Shown here: in pieces, positions 1 to 7,369 of the stretch
Position numbering within the stretch: the first letter of the stretch is position 1
Layout: each line of letters begins with the position of its first letter
From: Calditrichota bacterium
GTDB lineage: Bacteria; Calditrichota; Calditrichia; Calditrichales; Calditrichaceae
Assembly: GCA_024278715.1 (NCBI GenBank)
Contig: JAJRSN010000517.1
Span: 1-19,525 of the forward strand
Reading direction: 5' to 3'
Length of the DNA: 19,525 nt
The notes under the pieces: generated by a model
What the model saw: only the letters and a program-made list of their open reading frames with translations
What the model was told of the DNA's origin: nothing
Databases searched by the model: none
Made by a program: the position numbers and the translations under genes

Positions 1-1
1 A

Positions 2-220
2 AAAATCGGAGACCGTTTTAAGATCGGGGATTCGATACTACTGGAAGTGACTCAAATAGGTAAGGAATGCCACACCGCCTGCGCCATTAAAAGACTGACC
101 GGCGATTGTATTATGCCGCGGGAAGGCGTATTTGCCAAAGTGCTGAGCGGAGGAAAGGCAAACGCGGGCGATGTGATTGAGCGCCTGCCTGCCGAAGAAC
201 CGAAAGCGGTTGCCGTCTGA
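2..220 (+). CDS. MOSC-domain protein, C-terminal fragment
   Basis: This is a partial gene: the frame is open from base 2, so the N-terminus lies outside the window, and it ends at a TGA at 218-220. The visible 72 residues read like the second half of a MOSC domain (molybdenum cofactor sulfurase C-terminal domain). They contain the GDRFKIGD strand pair, then LEVTQIGKECHTAC, with closely spaced cysteines, then IMPREGVFAKVLSGG and GDVIE. MOSC proteins bind or transfer sulfur in molybdenum-cofactor chemistry. In many anaerobes a stand-alone MOSC domain, or one fused to a MogA/MoaB domain, sits among moa/mog genes. Whether this one is fused cannot be seen here. The family call is firm; the substrate and partner are unknown. 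Confidence 0.85.
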   Translation, partial: KIGDRFKIGDSILLEVTQIGKECHTACAIKRLTGDCIMPREGVFAKVLSGGKANAGDVIERLPAEEPKAVAV

Positions 221-273
221 AAACAAAGACTTTCCGGCAGAGCGAGCCCAAAAAGATCGCCGATAGCAAGATG

Positions 274-315
274 ACCGAACCGTGATTAGAAGGATTTTAG
301 AGATTAACATGATTG
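274..315 (+). repeat. Left-end copy of the dispersed inverted-repeat element
   Basis: This stretch (CCGAACCGTGATTAGAAGG and onwards to AACATGATT) is a second, diverged copy of the left end of the element at 322-453, lying directly upstream in the same orientation. The two share GAACC[G/A]TGATTAGAAGGATTT and then a GATTA..TGATT tail, with only a few differences. It has no matching right end nearby, so it looks like a solo or tandemly duplicated end. Confidence 0.7.
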
Positions 316-321
316 GGCAAA

Positions 322-453
322 TGTCTGAACCATGATTAGAAGGATTTAAGGATTAGCTTGATTTTAGTAATACCTGAAATTGAAAGACTTAAAAAGCCTG
401 GCAGATCGGGAAATCAGGTAAATCCTATAATCCCAAAAATCAAGGTTCGGACA
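322..453. repeat. Intergenic inverted-repeat element (132 bp)
   Basis: The element is bounded by imperfect 16-bp inverted ends: TGTCTGAACCATGATT at 322-337 and AATCAAGGTTCGGACA at 438-453, with 2 mismatches. Nested inside is a perfect 7-bp inverted pair, TACCTGA at 371-377 and TCAGGTA at 414-420, so a transcript could fold into a long, branched hairpin. It has no coding potential and I see no flanking target-site duplication. It lies between the convergent ends of the MOSC gene and pabC. Similar 'gaaccatgatta..aggattta' elements are, as I recall, scattered through many FCB and cyanobacterial genomes; that is recollection, not a search. Its mechanism of spread is unknown. Confidence 0.75.
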
Positions 454-501
454 ACAAAATGATTACAATAATCTTATCGGCGTTATTTTTATTCGGAAAT
501 A

Positions 502-1335
502 TTATCTTTGTTTAGCCGCAAGCGCCTGCCGCAGATAGTCGGCTTTGATTGCTTCCCAGCTCTGTATGATCCGTTCGAAATTTTTCCGCCGAAACCGCTC
601 AAAAACATGGTCATCAATTTGCTTTACTGGTCTTAATTCTTTTATCGAACTGCTTAAAAAGAAATAATCGAATTCAGTAATTTGTGAAAATCCGATGGGC
701 TTTTCCTCCGCTTCTAAGTGCTCCAACAACACTTCGCGTACGGTTCCCGGTAAAATTCCGGCGGAAAGCGGCGGCGTGTAAATGCGATCTCCTTTAACGG
801 CAAAGATATTAGACATCGAGGTCTCCATCAATTCGCCGTTGGGATTAAGATATAGGGCGTCGTCAAATCCCAAATTCGATGCCTGTCTCCGGTAAAAAGC
901 GTGGTAACCATAGTTAACGGTCTTGTGCAAAAGCAGCGGTGCCTGAGGATTAAAAGGGCTTGGAAAGGTTTTTAGTTTAACGGGCGCGGTCGATTGCTTG
1001 GTTCTACCGAGAGGCTGGATTAGAATGATGATGTTTTTTAAAGTGATACGCGGCGAAGGCTGATCGAACGGCAGCAAACAGATAAGTTTGACGCGGGCAG
1101 AATCCGATTCTTTTATCCGGGAGAGAATGAGAGCGGAAAGGTCGGGCAGATCGATATGGCAATGAAAGTAATTAAGGCTGCGCAACAGACGCTCAAGATG
1201 CTTTTCCCAAAAGAACAATATTCCCTGCCGGTAATAAACGGTTTCAAAAACAGCCTGTCCGCCGCTCAAATATTCCAGAACGTTAAAAGTCGATTTGTTG
1301 TCGGTCCACTGTTCATTCATAAAACAAAGCATCAT
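502..1335 (-). CDS. pabC: Aminodeoxychorismate lyase (PabC), class IV aminotransferase fold
   Basis: This PLP enzyme converts 4-amino-4-deoxychorismate to p-aminobenzoate and pyruvate, the last step of PABA synthesis for folate. It is 277 residues, normal for the family. The Schiff-base lysine is predicted as K138 in LLHKTVNY. E171 lies in the GELMETSMSNIF signature of class IV aminotransferases, followed by the phosphate-binding stretch AGILPGTVRE (192-201). The start is uncertain: a GGAG on the minus strand lies 4 nt from the ATG at 1335 and 7 nt from the ATG at 1332, whereas the ATG at 1320 has no ribosome-binding site but sits in an ATGA-type overlap with the pabB stop. From 1335 the gene overlaps pabB by 23 bp. 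Branched-chain or D-amino-acid aminotransferases share the fold, but the pabA-pabB context favours PabC. Confidence 0.88.
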   Translation of the reverse strand: MMLCFMNEQWTDNKSTFNVLEYLSGGQAVFETVYYRQGILFFWEKHLERLLRSLNYFHCHIDLPDLSALILSRIKESDSARVKLICLLPFDQPSPRITLKNIIILIQPLGRTKQSTAPVKLKTFPSPFNPQAPLLLHKTVNYGYHAFYRRQASNLGFDDALYLNPNGELMETSMSNIFAVKGDRIYTPPLSAGILPGTVREVLLEHLEAEEKPIGFSQITEFDYFFLSSSIKELRPVKQIDDHVFERFRRKNFERIIQSWEAIKADYLRQALAAKQR

Positions 1336-2680
1336 TGTCTCCGCAAACTTTTAAAAATGTTTCTCCTTTTGCCATGCATTCCTCATATTCCTTCTCCGGC
1401 TGCGAGTCAATTACAATGCCTCCGCCCAGTTGAAAATGAATGCTGCCGTTTTTTACAAGACCCGTGCGGATCAATATAGTGGAATCGGTTAGATCAAGCA
1501 AAGGAAAACGGATAAACAGAGAACCGGTGTAAAAAGACCGGTTATGAATTTCAAGTTTATTGATGAATTTCATGGCTGCTATTTTCGGACATCCCGTTAT
1601 CGAACCTCCCGGAAAAACGCTTTGAATAAGTTCGATAAAAGAATTCGGGGGTTCCAATCGACCCTTAATAATCGATACAAGATGATGCACATTGCTAAAG
1701 CTGCGCAATGTGCGCCGCTTTTCAACGGTTACCGAATCGGGCGCGCAGACGCGGGATAAATCGTTTCGCAATAGATCGGTAATCATATTCAATTCGGCAT
1801 GATCTTTAAAAGAGTGCAGCAATTGTTGACGCAGACGCTCGTCCTGAAGGGAATCTTTACCCCGCGGGATTGTTCCTTTAACCGGTTCGGTAAGCACATT
1901 GTTTTTGTGCTGAAAAATAAACCGTTCAGGCGAAATGGAAAGGAATTCTGTCTGGGGAGCGGCAAGATAAAAGGAATGGGGCGCGGGATTGTTTTGGTAC
2001 AAATCGCGGAATATCTCGTATCCGCTTTTAAATATTTTTTTACTCAGGCGGACAGAATAATTAATCTGATAAACTTCTCCGGCGCGAATAAGTTCGCGAA
2101 TATGATCCACTTTTTTTAAATAAGAGGCTTTTGTTTCGCTCATTTCCGTTTGATGTGCAGAATGTTGATAATTAACCGACGACTTATTCAAAGCGCCGCT
2201 CTCTTTTTTACTGAAAAAATGCCAGCCCTTTTTTAACGCGTGATCAAAAATCAGACCTTCAGCCGGAAGCAGCACATAATAATCGGGAAGGCGGTAGAAA
2301 TCATTTTCGGGAAATATCCCTTCCCGTTTTACACCGGCGTCGTAACTGATGACAAAAAGATAAAAGTGCGGAAAATTTGTGTTCATGCCGCTGAAAATTC
2401 GATCGATGCTTTGCAATAACGGAAAGAATGCCTGTTCATTGATCGAAGATTCATCCGCGCCTGTTCGTAAAACAAAGCGTTTGTCCTTTCCCCAAAGGTA
2501 GGCGTGAAAGCGGGAAACAACGACTTCTAAGCGCGAACCGTTTAGCATAGACCATGAAGGAATGTGGCAGACGGGGTTCTTATTTAAAAATTCGGACCGT
2601 AAATAATTGAAATCCGCCGAAGAAATCCGTTTAAACTCTGTTTCCGTCACCAAACTTTCAAGCCGCCGTTTCATGTACAA
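1313..2680 (-). CDS. pabB: Aminodeoxychorismate synthase component I (PabB)
   Basis: This enzyme uses ammonia delivered by PabA to turn chorismate into 4-amino-4-deoxychorismate. Its 455 residues carry the chorismate-binding domain in the C-terminal half: YQINYSVRL (204-212), ISPERF (249-254), EPVKGTIPRG (265-274), ELNMITDLLRNDLSRV (296-311), FPGGSITGCPK (356-366) and LGGGIVIDS (418-426). K268 in PVKGT matters: PabB enzymes use a lysine in P[I/V]KGT, where anthranilate synthase TrpE has alanine. The sequence therefore supports PABA rather than tryptophan synthesis. The N-terminal third is the poorly conserved TrpE/PabB regulatory-like region. The gene overlaps pabA by 23 bp and pabC by up to 23 bp, so translation is probably coupled. 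A second in-frame ATG lies at 2674 (MKRRLES). Confidence 0.93.
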   Translation of the reverse strand: MYMKRRLESLVTETEFKRISSADFNYLRSEFLNKNPVCHIPSWSMLNGSRLEVVVSRFHAYLWGKDKRFVLRTGADESSINEQAFFPLLQSIDRIFSGMNTNFPHFYLFVISYDAGVKREGIFPENDFYRLPDYYVLLPAEGLIFDHALKKGWHFFSKKESGALNKSSVNYQHSAHQTEMSETKASYLKKVDHIRELIRAGEVYQINYSVRLSKKIFKSGYEIFRDLYQNNPAPHSFYLAAPQTEFLSISPERFIFQHKNNVLTEPVKGTIPRGKDSLQDERLRQQLLHSFKDHAELNMITDLLRNDLSRVCAPDSVTVEKRRTLRSFSNVHHLVSIIKGRLEPPNSFIELIQSVFPGGSITGCPKIAAMKFINKLEIHNRSFYTGSLFIRFPLLDLTDSTILIRTGLVKNGSIHFQLGGGIVIDSQPEKEYEECMAKGETFLKVCGDNDALFYE

Positions 2681-3233
2681 TTCCGATAAAATTGTTGATA
2701 ATTTGTTGTCCGCGCGGAGTTAAAAATGATTCCGGGTGAAACTGCACGCCAAAGACAGGCAAAAACCTGTGTTGAAAAGCCATGAAAATGGAACGGTATT
2801 TGGCGGTAAGAAGCAAATTTTGCCCCAGGCTGCCGCAGATAAGAGAATGATAGCGGGCGGCTAAAATTTGTTCGGGTAAGCCGGAAAAGATATTTTGTTG
2901 ATGCAAGACGCTTATCCGGCACTGTTTGCCGTGCACGGGATAAGGCGCGCGCAGGGTAGTTCCTCCGAAAACCTCATTGATAATCTGCATTCCCAGACAT
3001 ACGCCTAAAATCGGTTTTTCTTTGAAAAAGCGTTTGACAATTTGCGGCGATTCACCCGAATTGCCGGGCGATGAAGGTCCGGGCGAAATAACCAGCGCCT
3101 GTGCTTTTGCCGCCTGATTAAATAAATCAAAATGATCGTTACGCAAAACCACAACCTCGGCACCCGCCTTACGCAAATAGTGGCTGAGATTAAAGGTAAA
3201 CGAATCGTAATTATCGATAAGCAAAATTTTCAT
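2658..3233 (-). CDS. pabA: Aminodeoxychorismate synthase component II, glutamine amidotransferase (PabA)
   Basis: This class I glutamine amidotransferase subunit hydrolyses glutamine and channels ammonia to PabB. The 191 residues match the usual length of about 190. The protein opens with LLIDNYDSFTFNL, has the oxyanion-loop motif SPGPSSPGNSG (50-60), the nucleophile C79 in GVCLGMQ, and the H166/E168 pair in VQFHPES. PabA and TrpG cannot be separated from sequence alone, and the subunit may serve both. The adjacent PabB with its diagnostic lysine, plus PabC, makes folate its main role here. It is the first gene of pabA-pabB-pabC. No clear Shine-Dalgarno precedes the ATG at 3231-3233, only a weak GGGAA. 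A promoter candidate lies at 3264-3292. Confidence 0.92.
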   Translation of the reverse strand: MKILLIDNYDSFTFNLSHYLRKAGAEVVVLRNDHFDLFNQAAKAQALVISPGPSSPGNSGESPQIVKRFFKEKPILGVCLGMQIINEVFGGTTLRAPYPVHGKQCRISVLHQQNIFSGLPEQILAARYHSLICGSLGQNLLLTAKYRSIFMAFQHRFLPVFGVQFHPESFLTPRGQQIINNFIGIVHETAA

Positions 3234-3263
3234 TTCAAATTCCCGAAACTTAAATCGCTCGGG

Positions 3264-3292
3264 ATTTTACGGATTTAAGCGATCGGAAGCAA
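3264..3292 (-). promoter_or_regulatory. Candidate sigma70-type promoter for pabABC
   Basis: On the minus strand, TTGCTT (3287-3292) and TAAAAT (3264-3269) are separated by exactly 17 bp, about 30 bp upstream of the pabA start. The -35 matches consensus at only 3 of 6 positions, so this is tentative. It lies back to back with the galT promoter in the 249-bp divergent intergenic region 3234-3482. Confidence 0.35.
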
Positions 3293-3408
3293 ACGTGAGT
3301 AAGTTCTTCGGAAAAGATTTAAATACGTTTTTGTCCGAGGTCCCAGGCGTATTCATTAAACATGATCTTAAAAATGTCCCGATTGCGTAAAACTGTCGGG
3401 TTATTTGT

Positions 3409-3437
3409 TTGCAAATAAAAGCTCTTTTTTTTAAAAT
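3409..3437 (+). promoter_or_regulatory. Candidate sigma70-type promoter for galTK
   Basis: TTGCAA (3409-3414) and TAAAAT (3432-3437) are separated by a 17-bp spacer, predicting transcription start near 3444, about 40 bp before the galT ATG. The palindrome at 3446-3459 would lie exactly at the start of transcription, a classic site for repression. Confidence 0.5.
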
Positions 3438-3445
3438 GATTTTAA

Positions 3446-3459
3446 TGCAAACGTTTGAA
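3446..3459. promoter_or_regulatory. LacI/GalR-type operator candidate upstream of galT
   Basis: TGCAAACGTTTGAA contains the perfect 10-bp palindrome CAAACGTTTG (3448-3457) with a central CG, and the outermost T and A (3446, 3459) also pair. This fits the TG-AA-CG-TT--A pattern bound by LacI/GalR-family repressors and CcpA-like proteins. It sits between the -10 hexamer and the galT ribosome-binding site. No repressor gene is in the window, so the regulator is unknown. The match to the family's operator style is visible; the function is inferred. Confidence 0.5.
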
Positions 3460-3482
3460 ATCTAAAAAGGAGTTTTCTTTAA

Positions 3483-4520
3483 ATGCCCGATTTCGATCAA
3501 CCCCACCGCCGCTTTAACCCTCTGACCGGTGAATGGGTTCTCGTTTCTCCCCATCGAACAAAACGTCCCTGGCAGGGAAGAACAGAAAAAACCGATTCCC
3601 AAAAACGTCCGAGCTATCTGCCCGATTGCTATCTGTGCCCCGGTAATAAAAGGGCAAACGGGGTGGTAAATCCCGATTACAAGTTTACTTATGTTTTTAA
3701 CAACGATTTTGCGGCTCTTTTACCTGGACAAAGGTTCTGGCAACTAAAAGAACACGATTTTTTGAAAGCCGAAAGCATTGAAGGGACCTGTCGGGTTTTA
3801 TGCTTTTCTCCCCGTCACGATTTGACGCTTGCCGAAATGGAAATAGAGGCGATTGAGCGGGTGATTGATTTGTGGATCGAGAATCTGACGGATCTGGGAA
3901 AAACCTATCGCTGGGTACAGATATTTGAAAACAAAGGGGAAATAATGGGCTGTTCAAATCCGCACCCTCACGGGCAAATTTGGGCGGGTAATTTTTTGCC
4001 TTCGGAACCACAGAAAGAAGATGTTAATCAAAAAAACTATTTTCGCCGCAAGAACAGCGTTTTGTTGCTCGACTATCTTGACGAAGAATTAAAGCGTGAG
4101 GAACGAATCGTCTTACAAAATGAACATTGGGTTGTTCTGGTGCCTTTTTGGGCTGTCTGGCCCTTCGAGACCCTGTTACTGCCGCGGAAGCTCCGTTTCC
4201 ATCTCCATTTCCTTGAAAGCGAAGAAAAGAAAAGTCTGGCTGAAATAATAAAAAAGCTGCTTACCCGATACGACAATTTGTTTCGCGCCTCGTTTCCCTA
4301 TACCATGGGCTGGCACGGTGCTCCCTTCGGCGCTGCGGCGGAAAATCACTGGCAGTTGCACGCACATTTTTACCCGCCTTTATTGCGTTCGGCAAACGTG
4401 AAGAAATTTATGGTCGGCTACGAAATGCTTGCCGAAGCTCAGCGCGATTTTACCGCGGAGCAGGCAGCCCGACGATTGCAGACTCTTTCGGATGTTCATT
4501 TTGGCACGGAAGTATCTTAA
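3483..4520 (+). CDS. galT: Galactose-1-phosphate uridylyltransferase (GalT)
   Basis: This Leloir-pathway enzyme exchanges UMP between UDP-glucose and galactose-1-phosphate through a uridylyl-histidine intermediate. At 345 residues it is close to the E. coli enzyme (348). The active-site motif is SNPHPHGQIW (158-167), with H163 as predicted nucleophile. The zinc-site residues C49 and C52 (CYLCPGN), H112 (SPRHD) and H161 line up with the classical zinc-binding GalT. The second half carries the GalT C-terminal HIT-like domain (WHGAPFG, 284-290; LHAHFYPP, 298-305). An AGGAG lies about 9 bp before the ATG. It is the first gene of galT-galK, 25 nt ahead of galK. No galE or galactose transporter is present in the window. 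Confidence 0.96.
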   Translation: MPDFDQPHRRFNPLTGEWVLVSPHRTKRPWQGRTEKTDSQKRPSYLPDCYLCPGNKRANGVVNPDYKFTYVFNNDFAALLPGQRFWQLKEHDFLKAESIEGTCRVLCFSPRHDLTLAEMEIEAIERVIDLWIENLTDLGKTYRWVQIFENKGEIMGCSNPHPHGQIWAGNFLPSEPQKEDVNQKNYFRRKNSVLLLDYLDEELKREERIVLQNEHWVVLVPFWAVWPFETLLLPRKLRFHLHFLESEEKKSLAEIIKKLLTRYDNLFRASFPYTMGWHGAPFGAAAENHWQLHAHFYPPLLRSANVKKFMVGYEMLAEAQRDFTAEQAARRLQTLSDVHFGTEVS

Positions 4521-4545
4521 AGAAAAAAGCGGAAAGGACTTGAAG

Positions 4546-5838
4546 ATGGAATTTAGTCGGTTCAAACCGGTTTTTCAGCGCATTTACGGACCTGAGCAAG
4601 AGACCGTTCAAAGACAATTACAACGCTATCAAAAATTAGAAAACGAATTTAAAAACCGTTTTGGCTCTGAACCCGAACACTGGTTTAGTACGCCGGGCAG
4701 AACGGAAATCGGCGGTAATCACACAGATCACAATCACGGACGGGTACTTGCCGCCGCCGTAAATTTGGATGCTATTGCCGCAGTTAATACGGCGGATGAT
4801 AACAAGGCGGTTGTGATTTCGGAAGGTTACGAAAAATCTTTTGAGGTAGATTTGAACGATTTGAAGGGAAGGGATTCGGAAAAAGGCGGGACTAACGCAC
4901 TTATTCGCGGTATTGCTTATCGTTTAAACGAAATCGGCTTTCGGGTCGGCGGATTCAAAGCCGTGATGACGAGCGATGTTCTGCCGGGCTCGGGATTGAG
5001 CTCTTCGGCTGCGGTCGAAGTTTTGATAGCCACCATTTTCAATTACCTTTACAACCGGGGTAAAATTGATCCCGAAACAATTGCCGTTACCGGACAATTT
5101 GCGGAAAACCGTTATTTTGGCAAACCCTGCGGTTTGATGGATCAAATGGCTTGCGCTATCGGCGGAATAATCACTATTGATTTTAAAAACCCGCAGGAGC
5201 CCGACTATAAAAAGATCGATTTTAATTTCGCAAAACAAAATTATCGCTTGCTGGTAGTTGACACCGGCGGTAATCACGCGGATTTAACTGAAGATTACGC
5301 CGCCGTTCCCGCGGAAATGAAATCCGTTGCCCGGGCGCTGGGAAAAGAGGTCTGCCGCGATATTACATTAAAAGAGCTTTTGGAGGCGATTCCGGAGTTG
5401 CGAAAAAAGACGGGAGACAGAGCGATTTTGCGTGCTTACCATTTTATTCGTGAAAATCAACGGGTCATCGAACAGGTCAAAGCGCTCACAGACAGTGATT
5501 TTTCCGGATTTTTAAAACTGGTGCGCGATTCGGGCAATTCATCGTTCAAATGGCTGCAAAATGTCTTTACGCCCAAGCAGATAAGCGAACAGGGGGTTAG
5601 TTTAGCCCTGGCGTTAAGCGAAGACTTTATTAACGAAATAGGAGAAGGCGCCTGCCGGGTTCATGGCGGCGGTTTTGCCGGAACAATTCAGGTGTTTTTA
5701 CCCTCGGAAGCCGTAAACAGATATGTTGAACAAATGGAACCAATCTTTGGCGCGGGAAGTGTAAGAGTCTTGAATATTCGATCGGAGGGAAGCTTGTATC
5801 TCAATGAACATGGAGTCTTTTCTGATTATAGCAGTTAA
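4546..5838 (+). CDS. galK: Galactokinase (GalK), long divergent GHMP-kinase form
   Basis: This cytosolic kinase phosphorylates galactose with ATP, supplying the substrate for GalT. I place the start at the ATG at 4546, preceded by GGAAAGGAC at good spacing, which gives 430 residues. An upstream in-frame ATG at 4429 lies inside galT and is rejected. The three GHMP motifs are present: motif 1 TPGRTEIGGNHTDHNHG (49-65), motif 2 LPGSGLSSSAA (146-156) and motif 3 HGGGFAGT (373-380). The predicted catalytic base is D199 in CGLMDQ, with R51 as its partner. The protein is about 50 residues longer than E. coli GalK, with a roughly 45-residue N-terminal extension, and GRTEIGGNHTDH replaces the common GRVNLIGEHTDY. 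As I recall, this variant is typical of a long galactokinase branch in Bacillota and FCB bacteria. Confidence 0.93.
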   Translation: MEFSRFKPVFQRIYGPEQETVQRQLQRYQKLENEFKNRFGSEPEHWFSTPGRTEIGGNHTDHNHGRVLAAAVNLDAIAAVNTADDNKAVVISEGYEKSFEVDLNDLKGRDSEKGGTNALIRGIAYRLNEIGFRVGGFKAVMTSDVLPGSGLSSSAAVEVLIATIFNYLYNRGKIDPETIAVTGQFAENRYFGKPCGLMDQMACAIGGIITIDFKNPQEPDYKKIDFNFAKQNYRLLVVDTGGNHADLTEDYAAVPAEMKSVARALGKEVCRDITLKELLEAIPELRKKTGDRAILRAYHFIRENQRVIEQVKALTDSDFSGFLKLVRDSGNSSFKWLQNVFTPKQISEQGVSLALALSEDFINEIGEGACRVHGGGFAGTIQVFLPSEAVNRYVEQMEPIFGAGSVRVLNIRSEGSLYLNEHGVFSDYSS

Positions 5839-5897
5839 TTTTTTTTCGGAAAAAATAGATTTATCTGCTACAAATCACTAAATTACCCGTTTAAAGA

Positions 5898-5903
5898 TAT
5901 AAT
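5898..5903 (+). promoter_or_regulatory. Possible -10 box for the foldase gene
   Basis: A perfect TATAAT lies about 40 bp upstream of the ATG at 5940, in the 101-bp gap after galK. No convincing -35 hexamer sits at 16-18 bp, so the gene may have its own weak promoter or be read through from galK. The ribosome-binding site is strong (AAGGAGA, ending 5 nt before the ATG). Confidence 0.3.
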
Positions 5904-5939
5904 TTAGTTTACCAAATGTTAATTTAAGAAGGAGATGGA

Positions 5940-7358
5940 ATGAGGTTATTAATTGGATTAAGCGTCATCCTGATTTTAACGATAATCGGATGTCAGAAAA
6001 AGGAGATACAAAATCCCGAGCGCGACCTTGTGGATGTGGGAGGAATTACCCTGGATAAATCGGTGTTTGTCAATCGTTATCGTTTGTCAAAAGATTTTGC
6101 CAAGGGCGATAAGATTACCAAAGAACAGGTGAAAAAATTTATTGATGAGTTCTTTGTAAGCGACTACCTATTGATAAATGAAGCTATGAAACAGGGGATG
6201 GATAAGGACAGCGCAATTACAGCCGAATTGGAGCGTTTAAAGATGCGGGCAATGACCGGAATGAACGGACCGCTGTATCGACGCGTAATGTCCAAGCCGA
6301 TTACCGTGAGTGCGGAAGAAGTTAAAGAACTTTACGATCAAAACAAGTACGCGGTGAAAATCGCCTATATTCGCGTCAGCTCCAAACATTTAGCCGATTC
6401 GTTGTATCAGGTTTTGCGAAAAGGCGCCGATTTTGCCGATCTGGCGAAAAAGCATTCTCTTGATATCCAGACCTATGAAAAAGGGGGAGAGGTTCAGAAT
6501 TTCCTTTATCCCGGAACTTTAGATCCGGAATTCGGAAAAGTTGTGTTCAGCTTAAAAGAGGGACAGTATTCAAAACCCGTTTTTGTGACCGGCTGGTACC
6601 ACTTAATAAAAGTTTTAAAAAGAAAAAAGATCGATCAAAAGCCTTTTGAAGTGGAAAGAGAATACTTAAAAAAGAAAATCGAGCAGTTTAAACAAAATCG
6701 ACACCGGAATCAATATATCGATAGCCTCTTTGTTCGTTATCATTATCAGATAAATAAATCGCTTTTTCCGGTCATTAAAAAAGCCTTTGTCCCTTATGAC
6801 AGGGTAGGTCAATTAAATGAGAAAATAATTCCCAAAAAGGATCTCAAGGAAGCACTGGTCACCTATGACGGCGGAGTTTTTACACTCGGGCAATTTGTCA
6901 ATGCCTACAATAGTTCAAACTATGCCAGCCGTGTGCCTTTACGATACGACGATGAAATAGAGAACCATGTTAAAACCCTGATCATCGGTTATTTGATGTA
7001 TCAGGACGGGCTGAGCAAGGGCTTGCAGGAAGACGCCCAGTACAAATTCATCTACAATCGCATGAGAACTCAAAAATTGGAACGCGAAGCCTTACGAAAA
7101 TTGGTTAACGATAAAATAGAAATTACCGACGAAGAACTGAAAAATTATTACGAGCAGAACAAGCAGGAATGGAATAATCAGGATTTCGAAAAGGTGAAAC
7201 GATACGTGCGGAATCGTCTGTTTGCCCAAAGAGCAAAAGAATACAAGCAGGATTTAGTGAAAAAGCTGCGAAACAAATTTGACGTGATTTATAACGAAAA
7301 GCTTATTGACGCCGTGGTTGACACGCTAAATACCATGAAAACAAGAATGCGAAAATAG
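5940..7358 (+). CDS. Lipoprotein peptidyl-prolyl isomerase, SurA/parvulin-like, with duplicated chaperone module
   Basis: This is a predicted envelope foldase that isomerises X-Pro bonds and chaperones exported proteins. A signal peptide (LLIGLSVILILTIIGC) ends in a lipobox with acylated C18; Q at +2 suggests outer-membrane anchoring on the periplasmic face. Domain order: SurA-N-like helical module (about 30-136); one parvulin rotamase domain (about 137-229: KIAYIRVSS, GADFADLAKKHS, GGEVQNF, WYHLIKVL); a charged helix (234-270); a second SurA-N-like module (about 306-409: YDGGVFTLGQFV, ITDEELKNYYEQNK); and a final charged helix (415-452). The second half mirrors the first but lacks the rotamase domain. 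SurA of E. coli instead has one chaperone module and two rotamase domains. The gene is followed by a strong terminator. The family is clear; the clients are unknown. Confidence 0.85.
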   Translation: MRLLIGLSVILILTIIGCQKKEIQNPERDLVDVGGITLDKSVFVNRYRLSKDFAKGDKITKEQVKKFIDEFFVSDYLLINEAMKQGMDKDSAITAELERLKMRAMTGMNGPLYRRVMSKPITVSAEEVKELYDQNKYAVKIAYIRVSSKHLADSLYQVLRKGADFADLAKKHSLDIQTYEKGGEVQNFLYPGTLDPEFGKVVFSLKEGQYSKPVFVTGWYHLIKVLKRKKIDQKPFEVEREYLKKKIEQFKQNRHRNQYIDSLFVRYHYQINKSLFPVIKKAFVPYDRVGQLNEKIIPKKDLKEALVTYDGGVFTLGQFVNAYNSSNYASRVPLRYDDEIENHVKTLIIGYLMYQDGLSKGLQEDAQYKFIYNRMRTQKLEREALRKLVNDKIEITDEELKNYYEQNKQEWNNQDFEKVKRYVRNRLFAQRAKEYKQDLVKKLRNKFDVIYNEKLIDAVVDTLNTMKTRMRK

Positions 7359-7369
7359 CCCTTATTTTG

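Noticed and set aside
38..310. 90-residue open frame on the minus strand over the MOSC gene
   Set aside because: It is antisense to a recognisable MOSC domain, is low in structure, and has no family features.
4429..4545. Longer galactokinase start (ATG at 4429)
   Set aside because: It would overlap galT by 92 bp, has no suitable ribosome-binding site, and adds 39 residues unlike GalK; the ATG at 4546 has GGAAAGGAC upstream.
5826..5875. Possible terminator after galK (TAGCAG...CTGCTA with T8 and A6 runs)
   Set aside because: The inner fold is T/A only, the T-run lies inside the stem and not after it, and the outer arms are 31 nt apart.
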